Of a DNA stretch of 64,000 nt, positions 37,978 through 49,090 are shown piece after piece. The notes beneath the pieces were generated by a model. It was not told the DNA's origin. It saw only the letters and a list, made by a program, of their open reading frames with translations, and did no database searches. The DNA is from Centropus unirufus (taxonomy: Eukaryota > Chordata > Aves > Cuculiformes > Centropidae): NCBI GenBank assembly GCA_013397695.1, contig VYZI01000057.1, forward strand, positions 1,974,376-2,038,375, in the 5' to 3' direction. Each line of letters begins with the position of its first letter. The stretch's first letter is position 1. A program made the position numbers and the translations under genes.

Positions 37978-38078
37978 AAAAAAAAAAATAAAAAATTAAA
38001 AAATTTAGAAAATAAAAAATTAAAATTAAATAAAAAAAAATCNNNNNNNNNNNNNNNNNNNNNNTAAAAAATTTAGAA
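37978..38078. repeat. A/T-rich low-complexity block around the assembly gap
   Basis: A tracts with scattered T, containing TTAAAAAATTTAGAA on the left side and TAAAAAATTTAGAAG on the right side of the run of N. The shared word suggests a tandem or low-complexity repeat that could not be assembled. Confidence 0.85.
38043..38064. other. Assembly gap (22 N)
   Basis: Twenty-two undetermined bases inside the A/T-rich block. The run length may be a placeholder rather than the true size. Confidence 0.98.
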
Positions 38079-41000
38079 GTCTGTAATCTTGAATAAAGGG
38101 GGAGAGAAAGAATGAGAGCTGGTTGTACAATGTCTCTTCCAGCAGAAGAGCCAGCAGCTAATATCTCAGTTTTGCAGTCACGAGAGAGAAGTGTTTCTGT
38201 CCTCAGATAGAGCACCTAGAGTTGTGCAATTACAGCAGCTGCTTTATGCTTCTGGAAAAGGTAATTTTCAGCTACTCTGTAGAGATGATTTATGAAGAGT
38301 CTGGTGATTTCTGGGGTCTACTTGAAGCTTTAATAGGTTGTAATCTGAATAATTTAGTTGATGAACTCTAAGCTGAAAATCCAGTCAGGATTTATTAGAG
38401 TTCAACCTAAAATAGAGAAGGGAAAAAAGGGAAAAACAAAAAGGAGTGGAGGTGTTCTGATAATATATTGTTGCACTTCAGTATAAAGACTGTATTTGCA
38501 TTGTTGCTTACTTTGTCTCCTGCAGGGACTAATCAGAATAGGTTAGGTTGGACAGGACCTCTGCAGTTCATCTGGTCCAACCTGAAGCTTGGCTACAGGC
38601 TTACTATTTCTATATATTTTAAGTGTTTCTTAGGCTATAAGTGAGTGAACAGTAGAAAGGCAGTCTCATCAGACACCTAGTTTGTCTAAAGAACTATGTC
38701 TTTGATTTTATCAGTCTTCATAAATGAAATGTTCTACTGAACAGGAACAACATATCATAGAGATAAAGCAAATTTATTTCACAGAAATACACATTTCTCT
38801 TTACTTCCACTGAAATTAAAAGCAATCCTTAGGTCCTGCTTTCCATAAGAGAGCAGAGGCAGGTCAGTGTGAAAGCAAGGTGATCTCTACACAGAAGAAA
38901 GGAGGCCTTTACTTGTAATCATCCCAAACTTGAATGGGTACAACCTCCTCCTCTTTCTGCAATATGTGTTTTTGTTTACTGTGTCCAAGGCAATAACAAC
39001 AAAAGACAGGCTGCTAGTCTGCAGTCCAATCTGATTTCACCTCAATTTCACTCTATTTCTTGTTGCGTAAACAAAAGAAACAAAGACTACTTCACCTTAC
39101 ACTGCTTGTCCCAATGGAATAATTGGATTTATCTTCCCTGTGTAGGAAAATGGGGTCTTGAGTCTGGTATATGATGGTGTCTTAACAGCTCTACTCATGT
39201 CTGCTCAAACTATGAAATAGTCTAGTTAATGAAAAGTTTCAACCTCAGCTGAGGGGGCTTAATGACTCATCATTTAGGCATTTCTCTGCACTTTGATACA
39301 TTTTCTTATCAAGCCTCCCCATGGCTCATTCTTTTTGTATGTGATAGGTAAAAAGTTACCATAGTCAGTTTGATATTTTAGGTTAATGCACTAGATGACC
39401 CTGGGTGACTGTAGAAATATATTTTAAATTATCATTTTATTAGTAAACAATATTTAGCAATGTTTACCAGTATCTTATATCTCAAGTTTCCTGTTTCTTG
39501 CACTGTTAATTGGAGGAATGGCATTGTTCATTCAGCAGATTAAACTCTGCTTATCCTGTGGCAGTTCTGAGCCCTTTAACTTACATATGCAAATAAATCA
39601 GAATCTTCCTTTTGACTGCAGCAGACTTCAGTTCAAAAACTTTATTTTAAAAGTATTTCAGACAGAGAAATGTCATCCCTTAAAATACATTACTAGCTAC
39701 CCAGTCAACAGTACACCATGAAACTTGCTGCCTTCCACTATTTTAAAAACGACAAAAATATAATTGAGAAACACACGCCGCACACAAACACCCAGACACA
39801 AGAAGAAGGGAGGACAAAGTACACCGTGCAGATTTGTTCCGTCACTGATGACTGCGGTATTCTACACAGGCAGTGAACAGAGCTCTGAGCTGCTTTCTGC
39901 ACAGGGAATTTTTCTCACAAGGGAATTAAACAGAAAAAAAGTTACAATGCCACAGGGTTTTATTGGTCATAATGGAGCAAAGATTACTTCACAGACTTAC
40001 ATAATAGAGTCGATAGTCTTTTAAGAAAAAGACTATCTTCTGACATAAAAGACTGTCTGACATAATTGCATAATTAGGATCTCTCTTGAATGAGGGGAAA
40101 ACACACATCTAAACTATCTGAATCTCCTACTGAGGAGTGATATTTTTTTCCCTTTGTTTAGTAAAATAATTAAATAAGTGAAGATTTTACCCTAAGGATG
40201 ATGCTGAGGTGCTCCTTCAAGAGCTTGCAAGGTAGTAATGGCTGAAGCAAAACGACTTCTAAAGGTCAGGAATCACCCTGTTTCTCATCAATGTATATGC
40301 TAAAAGCTTAAAATGAAAGAAGTCTAAGCTAACATAATCTCTTTGTAATATACCTGTCCACATAAGAAAATTGAATAAGTGTTGCTCTGAAGAGCAAAGA
40401 GGAAAGGACAGTGGCCCTCATATCACATAGGGATGTTTGTTACTGCCATGTTTTGTGGCCAAGTTATTGGTAGGTATTATCAGTTCAAGTGTCATTCAAA
40501 ACAAATTCTTTCCAATGATTTCTCACACTAGGTATTTTTAAAGAAAAGCAGTAAGAAATGGAGATGATAGTCAAGTATACTGGCCTGTTTGAATAAACAA
40601 TATCTCTGTTTATTTCAATATGTCAAAAAGCACCAAGAAATATACATTAAAAACCTCTAAACAAACTGAAAGATTATTCATGTTTTCAAGAAAATTCTTT
40701 ATATCAAAGACCCACATTGTTAACTGCCACAGAGTGGTTAAGAAAGTAGTTCCACTTGCCAAACTAGAAACTGCATTTCCATCTAGATTCTCTTCAAGTT
40801 CTTGAATACCTGTCTGTTACAATACTTCTACTACATTTTTCTTCTGTAGTATTTTTTTCCCATGGAGGATATTTTCCAGAGCACATTACTGAGAATTAGA
40901 ATCACAGACATGCTCAAATCCGTTGTGTTTAAGATTACAACATGAGTTCAGTAAGATTTGTGACTGGCCATCAATTTGTGGAACCAGATCTTTGAACACA

Positions 41001-42690
41001 AGTGTCATATCAAATCTTTATAGTACAATATTCTAGTTATGTTACGTATCAAATTATATATTTGAGGTGTTTTTTTTTCAGTGCTTCCTTTCTTAAGAAA
41101 TTATTCCTCCAGTAGGTACCTATGGATAGACAAATACAGAAAGCAAGCTTTAGAATACAGTATATATTCTAATATATCCAGCAATCACTGGTTTACCTGC
41201 TGTCATCTGTTTTAAAAATATATTCATTTCAAAATACTTTTTAAACTTTAAAGCTAGCTTAACTGCATATTCACGTATCATGTGACAGAAGTCTTGCTGT
41301 CCTTTCTTATAGTGCCATAATTGACTTTTGGTTTGTTGAATAGCAATTGCTTGTCAGGCGATATCATAAAAAACATGAAGATAATCTGCTGCCATAAACT
41401 GCAGTTAATCACATGAGAAGATGGGTATCTGTATTAGAAATAGCTGGATGGCACTATAAACATAATATATGTCCTGATATATGATGCAATAGGTAAAGTT
41501 AACACAGAGCGCAGAATATTAACTTGATCATTTCCTTTCCTCTCCTTTCCTGTAACATATAATTTTTAGCTTAAGATAACAGCATAAAATTAGCATTCTT
41601 TGTGTTTTGGAAACAAGATTTTTTGGCACCTTCTAATTAAACGTATAATCACTAGAGCATTCACTTGACAGATTATAAACTGCTGCTCATTATAAGTTAA
41701 GTCGGTTCAGAGATATAATTGCTGGAAAAGTTTTAAAGTATTTTCTTTTGTTTTGAAGTAGAGAAGTAATATTTCATTAGTTTTCTTGTATTCTGGAATG
41801 ACTTTGCATCAAAGAGACGGCCAGAAGTTATCTACATAAAGTGAAACATTTCAGAAAGTTTTCAGTTCTTAGAAGGAATTAAAACAAAACCTGGATTATA
41901 CTGACTGGCAGGGCTCTCATGAGCTCACTCTTTGGTAAAGATAACCAGAAGGTGTTTTGATTGCTCATGTACCTTCTATAGTCTGTAGCACACAGACGCA
42001 ACCGATCTACTGCTGCACAACCCTGTGCAGAACTTCAACTGCCACGTTTTTCAAAGGCAGAAATTTTTATATGTATGTGCATATTAGCTCTTAAGCTTTG
42101 TAAGCTTCCAAAGAAGGAAGACATTTTCATTGTAACTGCAGGGATCACCCCGAAATGTGGTTTTGTAAGTTTTTTTAAATGATGGTGGCATGGTACTCAT
42201 GTTACTAAGAACATTGAGCTACCATTCAGAAACAGATTATTCACCAGCTACGTGCATCGAGATAGTTCAACAAGCTAGTGTCTGCAACTTTGTAATGCAA
42301 GTGAAACTTTGAAATGTATTTCTAAGACAAAGGCTGCAATGAATTATCCCTTTTTAACTTGACTAATTAGCTTCACTTCCCCTGAGAACCACTTTAGTAG
42401 TTTCTTTTAACTTCAATGTCACCCTTTCATGATGACAGCACTGATCCACATACAAACCCATTATCACAAGTAGGTTCTTGTTTCAGTGATTAGTACAAAG
42501 AAAGACAGGGAATAGAAAACCAACAGGAGTATTATTTTGACAGGTATAATAAATTAAGAGAGTAAAAAAATCAAGAACTTGATCTGCCAGCAGATGATTG
42601 AAACTTGGAAACAGGGCACACAACTCTTTTTCAGCAAGAGTAATCAGACATATAGTAAGGAATGCAGTATGTGAGCATGTGGGAGTAAAT
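38079..42690. other. GRID2 upstream flank, AT-rich, no gene seen
   Basis: Apart from the small CR1 tail at 38535-38583, only short frames without recognisable domains and scattered A/T tracts are present. Confidence 0.55.
38535..38583 (-). mobile_element. CR1 LINE 3'-end fragment
   Basis: GGTTAGGTTGGACAGGACCT followed by TTCATCTGGTCCAACCT is the reverse complement of the CR1 3'UTR end (GGTTGGAC..GATGA..AAGGTC..TTCCAACC in the sense direction). Only about 50 bases are preserved. Confidence 0.65.
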
Positions 42691-42698
42691 GCGTGAAA

Positions 42699-42765
42699 AC
42701 CAATAAACAGCGTGGGTTTGTTGAAAAACTAGTGGGTCATACCAAAATAATCTAATAGTTGGCTC
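42699..42765 (+). mobile_element. Possible upstream CR1 ORF2 fragment
   Basis: CAGCGTGGGTTTGTTGAAAA, then GGTCATACCAAAATAATCTAATAG, resembles the CR1 reverse-transcriptase block that normally reads 'QHGF..GKSCLTNLIAF' (here QRGFVEK then stops). It lies 250 bases before the clear CR1 body in the same orientation, so it is probably part of the same old insertion. Confidence 0.4.
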
Positions 42766-43014
42766 ATTTGTATGTTTATTCTCAAATTTCCTTTAAAACA
42801 AGAGTATTAGATACTGAAAACTATGTTGGGTTTGGATTGAACCATGAGAGTATCACAGGGTAAAAACGTAGTACCATACCATAGTGACATTACCTTATGG
42901 CAAGCATAGATGGATTCAAGTGTAATAGAGCATAACATGCTCCAACCATTGTGTAGCACACAAGACAGCAAACCGACAAATAAATGATGGCAAAAATTAA
43001 AAATGCCCTGTGGG

Positions 43015-43795
43015 AAATATTTAACTTATCAATGACACGGATGAGGGGACAGAGTGTACCCTCAGCAAGTTTGCTGATGATACAAAACTAGGAGTGGCTG
43101 ATAGACTGGACGATGGGCTGCCATTCAGTGAGACCTAGATGGGCTAGAGAGTTGGGTGGAAAGCAACATAATGAAGTTCTTCAAAAGCAAGTATAGGGTT
43201 CCTCCCTTAGGGAGAAATTACTCCCTGCACCAATACAGGTTGAAGGTTGACTGGCTGAAAAGAGGTCCTGTGGAGAACAACCTCTAAGACCTGGCAAGCA
43301 ACAAGTTAACCATGAGCCAGCAATGTGCCTTTGAGGACAAGACGACAAATGGTATCCTGGGATGCCTCAAAAAGTGTGTGGCAAGCCCAACGAGGGAGAT
43401 TATCCTCCCCCTCTGCTCTTTCCTAGCAAGGCTGAATCTGCAGTACTGGATCCAATTCTGGGCTCCCCATCTCAAGACAGACAAGGAACTATTGGAGAGA
43501 GTAAAGTGTAGGGCCATGAAGATAGTCAGGGGACTGAAACCTCTCCTTTACGAGAAAAGGCTGAGTGAGCTCAATTTGTTTAGCCTGGAAAAGAGGAGAC
43601 AGAGGGAACCTAATCAATTCTTATAAATATCCAAGGGACAGGTACCAAGAGGTCAAACTCTTCTCAATGGGGCCCAGTGGCGGGGAAAGAAACAACAGAC
43701 TCAAACTGGAACCCAGGAAATTCCATCTGAATACAAGGAAAATCTACTTTATTATGCAGGTGGTGGAGCACTGGAACAGGCTGCCCAGGGAGGAT
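43015..43795 (+). mobile_element. CR1 LINE, ORF2 C-terminal part, degenerate
   Basis: The CR1 (chicken repeat 1) non-LTR retrotransposon encodes an endonuclease and reverse transcriptase. This copy keeps the C-terminal part of ORF2. At the start, ATCAATGACACGGATGAGGG and the CTCAGCAAGTTTGCTGATGA block match the RT region with the FADD catalytic motif (here read as SKFADDTKL). Further on, 43312-43626 reads MSQQCAFEDK...NGILGCLKK...QFWAPHL...LLERV...FSLEKRR, and after a frame shift 43565-43801 reads RKFHLNTRKIYF...VVEHWNRLPRE, the CR1 C-terminal block. The frames are broken, so the copy is dead and 5'-truncated. Confidence 0.9.
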
Positions 43796-44060
43796 CGATA
43801 GGATAAAGGGAAATGGCTGTGAATTGGAGGAGGGAAGATTTAGATTAGTCATTAGGAAGAAATTATATAAAATAAGGGTGGTGAAGCACTGGAATGGGTT
43901 GCCCAGGGAAGCTGTGGATGTCCCCTCTCTGGAAGTGTTCAAGGCCAGGTTAGATGGGGCCTTGAGCAGCCTGACCTAGTGGAAGATGTCTCTGCCTGTG
44001 GAATGTGGTTTGTCATTGGATGATTTTTAAGGTCCCTTCCAACCTGAACCATTCTATTCT
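43796..44060 (+). mobile_element. Second CR1 3' segment joined to the first
   Basis: GATAGGATAAAGGGAAATGG restarts the CR1 sequence about 120 bases upstream of the point already reached. The segment then repeats the block (GGTGGTGAAGCACTGGAATGGGTTGCCCAGGGAAG) and runs through the CR1 3'UTR to the end CCTTCCAACCTGAACCATTCTATTCT. The typical (ATTCTATG)n tail is reduced to one unit. This segment differs from the first in subfamily-type wording (EEGRFRLVIRKK against EPRKFHLNTRKI). Confidence 0.88.
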
Positions 44061-47000
44061 CTACTAAGTTTTACCCAACTTAATGAGGAAAAATAATGAA
44101 AACACATAGCATGTTAGCATGAGGAAAATCTAAGAGAGTCTCACTGAAGTATGTTATTTCCCTTTTTTTTCCACATTCAAAAATGTCTTGTATACCTATA
44201 TTCCTCTCATCTCAGCTGTTTTAAAAGGAGCACTCTGAACAGCATGAAAGAGAACCCAAATGAGATTTACCAATAAAATGTGTGCTTAAGTCACTATTAA
44301 TTGACATGTGCTTTAACCTTCAAGAATAGGCTTCCAGCACCGGCGAATTTCATGGGTACTAGAGAATTTTCTTGCATCAAATTTTCTGCAGAAGGAGGAT
44401 TTCTGATTATATTAGAGAAAGCATATACTATAATAGATAACAATTGCTATCCAGTAGGGACATTGCCTTCCTGATACGAAAGCCATCAGTTCCTAATTTA
44501 ACATGAAGATTGTAGTTGCATCAAACTGAAAGGGTAAATGCAATTTGTTCTGACCAGAAAACAGATTTGACAAAACATTAAATGACAAAGCTGATGAGGC
44601 AAACTGAACTCTTAATAACAAACATGGGACAGAACTGAGGGGAAAAGTGTCATCTTTACCAGAATACATAAAGATAACTGCCTGTTTTTAAGAAATAAAA
44701 ATAGGCAGAGACTGCTAAAATATTTCAGGTAACAATGCCATCCAAGTAAGTAAATACACTTATTTATTGTTAACCTGACACATGAAAAGACATGGAGCTA
44801 AGCTCTCAGTGCTTTTGCTTTATGTATAATACAATAAAACTAGTACAGAATAAAAGGTAATCAGATTCTCTCTGTCTAAAATATGACCAATAAACTAACT
44901 CCTCAAAACTCGTTCACTTATATGATACAAGCTTCACATTGAAAAACATTTTCAATTTATCCATTTTCAAGAAGTCCCGAAATCAGAGAAGAAAGGCTTT
45001 CTCTTGTGTCCTGTGGATTAATTCCTTTTACCAAGGAAAAAACTGTAAGGACTATCTCCACCAGAGAGCACGTGGCCAGGTTCCTTGGCTTTCAGATCAA
45101 GGGTGCTCAACTCTATGTTCTTTACTGACTCTGCTATTGACACAGTGGCTTTACAAGAAAAAGCCACTGGAAGAGGGAATTCAAGACCATTTAAGACACT
45201 GTAAATTCCTAATGAATTCCGCTTGTAGTTCAATGCCTACTCAGTGCAGATTGAGGATTACTGTGGTGGTTTACAAGCCGCCTGAAACAGCATTCTCCAG
45301 ATGGAAGTTGGAGGAAAGCTGGAAATAAAAAAGATTAGACAAACAATCCCTCACAAAACACACACACACAACCAAACACAACACCTCAAACTCCTTTTCT
45401 TGCATGAATAGCAATCACTGTAGATACAAAAAGTACCAACGGCAAAAGACAATGCTCCTCAATGGTAACTGAATGCTAATTGAAATAAGACGTGACTATG
45501 ATAGTGTGACTTACACTTCCTCATTCACCCTTCCTATTGTTCTACAGAAACATTGCAAAAACCCAAAAACAAACCACCAGGAAGCACAAATATAAGTAAT
45601 GAAAATATAAAAAAAAAACAAAAAACCAAAACAATTATCCCAAAGTTATTCCCCATTTTTGCAGATTCTGGAATAAATATCTTTGACAGCCAGTGTTATC
45701 TCCTCTTCCTTCCTTTCGCTTTTAAGTTAACTCTCTTTGTGACCATCATATATTGAGAGTACCTTACCCACACATTCGCACATATGAGCTCTCTTCATTG
45801 TGAATAGAAGATCATCTAACTGTTTCTGAAACAAGCCGGTAGATATTGTATTTGAAACAAAATTGTTCTCAATACATCTTGACCCTTTATAACATAAAAG
45901 GGAAAATATAAACGTAAGGGATAATTTACCACAGGCATACAGGGAAGCTCTTTGACAACCTAGTTTTCCTAAAGCATTTTCACTCACATACACCAGAAAT
46001 AAAAATTAAGCTGCTTTTCTCCAAAGAGAATAATTAAAAAATAAGCATTTCCTAAAAACAAATAATCATTTGCGAATGTGCAGCATGTAATACAGCTTTC
46101 AAACAGTCAACATTGAGAGGAATCGCACAAAAATACAGGGGCAGATACAAAAAAGACCAAGACAGCTCTTAAAACTTCTTCCCTCTTTGACCCTATATAA
46201 TTCTGTGTGAGAGTATTTGCTTTATAAGACCTTATAAGTGCCTTCTGAACATTGCACAAAGATATTCACCTCTTAAGTGGATAGGTATCTTTGAAGAGTG
46301 ACTTGGAGAACAGACATCTATCTTCATCAAATTTTGCTTCAGAAACTGTTTCTAAAATACACAGCTCCTTCACTCTGAGGTTTCACTTGAGCTTTCATAG
46401 CAGTTAAGAAACTGGGGAATAATTACCCCACAGTGTGTCTTATTTAATTTGACCTTTCAAATGGTTGAACTTTCTTAGCTTCATTTGGTATTTTTGTGTC
46501 TATATTTGAGTGCACTTTATTTTTTTCTGAACAAAGCTTTTCTTTTCTCAAACTTGTGAAAACATTTACGAAACTACATGAAATGGTGTAGAAAAAGTGC
46601 AGGAAGGCAGGTGACAAATTAAAATCAACTACATTAATTTAACCCCTGACATTTGACTAAAGATTCAGCTACCTTGACTAAAATAAAGATCCATGTCTAG
46701 ATAAGTTCTGCAAGCCTGAACTGAAACATAGCAGGCAATTATAGGTTCATGTTGTTGTGATTTTAGGATGGGCTGGGAAAAGCGCGGAACAAATGGTGAC
46801 ATGTAGTATAGCATGAGAAAGTATTCCTATGACAAGAGATGTTAGAAAGACAGCAGAACCTTGAAGAATTTATATAGTGTATTTTCACTAGGAATTGGAA
46901 GTTGGAAGAGATTAGTTTTTATCTTTGTATTTGCTATGGTCAGGACATGGGTATTATATCTAAATGTTTGTGAACTTGTTTTTATTGAGGAGAGAATATA

Positions 47001-48975
47001 CTTACCGTACTATACCACTAGTACTTTCTCAATCAGAAACATTTTTACCTATGCAAAAGGGAAACATTTTTTACCTAACAAAAAGGAGAGATCGCATAAA
47101 AGTAAAACAAAATCTGGAAGTGAACAGGTAGGGAGTCCTACTGCCATTTTACTACTCTGTAATCTTTCAAGTGTCTCTCATCCTAACAGACTAAGGATCT
47201 GTCTATACTGCACAAGAATGGCAGCAGCCTTCCCCCACTAAGTGGGGAAGTGGGAAGAAGATTATTTGATTAAAATTCTAGGGCTAAAGAAGAGACAAGC
47301 TTTTTACCAGAGTTTGCAAGAAAGACCAACTTGTCTATAGAATCCTCAAAGACAGGGATGAGCAAATAAAATCTGCCGCACGGCATTTATAGATAATACA
47401 GAACATTTCATTCCCTGGGAAAACACTGAATATTTGATTCAACATAGACAAAAGTTGCTTTTAGCTCTTGAGGAACAACATGATCAGACTTCACTACAAT
47501 CCTTCCAAACACATTTAAGAGTTCGCATTATGGATCTCCAAACCGTGTTGCTTCTCTCCTATACCCTGGTAGCAATATTGACAGTGGCACCTTCAGAGAA
47601 CTTCAGCTTGCAAGTCAGACAGAGCACAGATCCCAGACCTGTACCACTAAAATGCCTATTTAACAGGGGGACAGGAGACTAGCGGGATAAGTGTTTTAGA
47701 AGAAACTTTCCCCAAACTTTAAATTGAGATGCTGTAGGAGGATTTCTTATAGCCACTTGCAAAACTAAAACTTGGTGTCTCTACCAGTTTCCTGAACTTG
47801 TTCTAATCTTTGGAGCTATCCTGAAATACTTGGAAACCAGGGTGGGACAAACTAAAGAGGAAGGTGACTGTCTTCCCTTTTTCTTCGTCAGTAAACAGAG
47901 CTGGCTCTTCTCTCCAAATGAATAATTCAAATACACGTGCAGCTCTCACAGGAAAGGCACATGTGCCATCCATCCTTTTATGCTACGGATAAGAAATACA
48001 ATATTAGGTTCTCCAGCTAGTTACACCTAAGCACGTACCTGTAAGGGAGAGATTTCTGTGTTAATCATCTGCACCAAAAAAACCCAACCACCTGACTGTG
48101 TTAAATACTTAAATAGGTCACTAAAAGTTATCTAGGAAGAATAAAAGAGCATGTCTGCAAAGACAGACAACAGTATCAATTTATATCTATACATAATACT
48201 TAATGTTTTGATATGAAATATTTATGCACCACTTATTTCCACCCTCTTTCTCCACTTTTTTTTTTGTATAAGCTCTTCCGCATACATTCTGTTCAATAAA
48301 AATCCTCCAGAAAATAGGAACTTATTTTATAGGTACATTTATTCCAAGGTGGAAAACTCTACTTAAGCTTTCTCAGGAAACACGTAAGAACCCAAGATGA
48401 ATAAGAAACACCTACGAAAAGTCATTAAAAGTGAGGAAGCAGCAGCAAATCTCTTCATTTTGCTGCCTAGATGAATACCATCATCATCTAAGGGAATTAG
48501 AGATCCCATAAAAAGAGTTAAAACCTCAAGGAAAACTATTACCTGCATTATAGTAATTGGTTATTTTGTCAGTTAGTGGCTTCCATTTGGTAGATACAAG
48601 TGAGCAGTAATTTTGGTAACCTGCGAGTCATTGCCATAAACACCCAAGAGAAAAACTTAATCCTAGTCTGGTATAACAGAAATTACAACAGAGATTCATA
48701 ACAATCCCAGATTTATAACAGTCCGAGGTGGTTAGCCAAGGCGCGTGAGAAAAATAATACAAGCACTGCATGATCTGCCCTTGTAGAGAAGGTTGTGGAC
48801 CCACTTCAGCATAATGATGAATCCAAACATGTAGTAGTTGACATAATGCCTGAGCACATCATATGTAGTTTGGTGTTAATACGTAGTGCCAATTATCTCA
48901 TCTTCTTGACAATTTTAGTTCTTTTGTATACGGGACAAAATTTAATGACATCTACACACTGAAATTCAGAAACTA
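44061..48975. other. GRID2 upstream flank, AT-rich, no gene seen
   Basis: Contains a short (CA)n at 45356-45369. The two largest open frames (44939-45328, 129 codons; 46861-47241, 126 codons) show no domain, and codon composition resembles the surrounding noncoding DNA. Confidence 0.55.
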
Positions 48976-48980
48976 ATTGG

Positions 48981-49090
48981 CTAGATATTATGGTCTTCAT
49001 ATTATGCATAGGGAAATCAACAGTGAGAGAAATTAGACTGCTGTTCAATACTACCCAGCTGGCTTATGCAGAGGTGGGAGCAGGAGCAAT
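48981..49090 (+). mobile_element. MIR-like SINE relic
   Basis: GATATTATGGTCTTCATATT, then AGGGAAATCAACAGTGAGAGAAATTAGACTG, then ACCCAGCTGGCTTATGCAGAGGTGGGAGCAGGAG follow the order of the MIR consensus as I remember it (tattatccccatttta, gggaaactgaggcacagagaggttaagtga, cacagctggtcagtggcagagctgggactaga). Diverged, no obvious ends. Confidence 0.45.

Larger units (their letters stand above)
23201..38042. other. GRID2 upstream flank, AT-rich, no gene seen
   Basis: No open frame exceeds about 125 codons and none shows a recognisable domain. Contents noticed: simple (AAT)n at 24352-24366, a T tract at 25722-25735, an 18-base inverted repeat at 25745-25762, a 21-base inverted repeat at 32538-32558, an (AT)n patch at 33627-33663, and a possible reverse-transcriptase motif relic at 29255-29284. 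In mammals the neighbour on this side is CCSER1, far away; I saw no exon of it. Confidence 0.55.

Noticed and set aside
40895..40930. Possible reverse-strand CR1 tail (TTAGAATCACAGACATG)
   Set aside because: The match stops after about 12 bases, with none of the expected GGTTGGA...TCCAAC context.
43312..43801. Two overlapping 78-104-codon frames that looked protein-like
   Set aside because: They are pieces of CR1 ORF2 in different frames, so a dead LINE rather than a host gene.
44939..45328. 129-codon plus-strand frame
   Set aside because: No domain, no Kozak-supported ATG (the frame opens with TTG), no splice context and no repeat family recognised. Consistent with a chance frame.
46861..47241. 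126-codon plus-strand frame
   Set aside because: Opens with TTG, no recognisable domain, AT-rich composition like the surrounding DNA.
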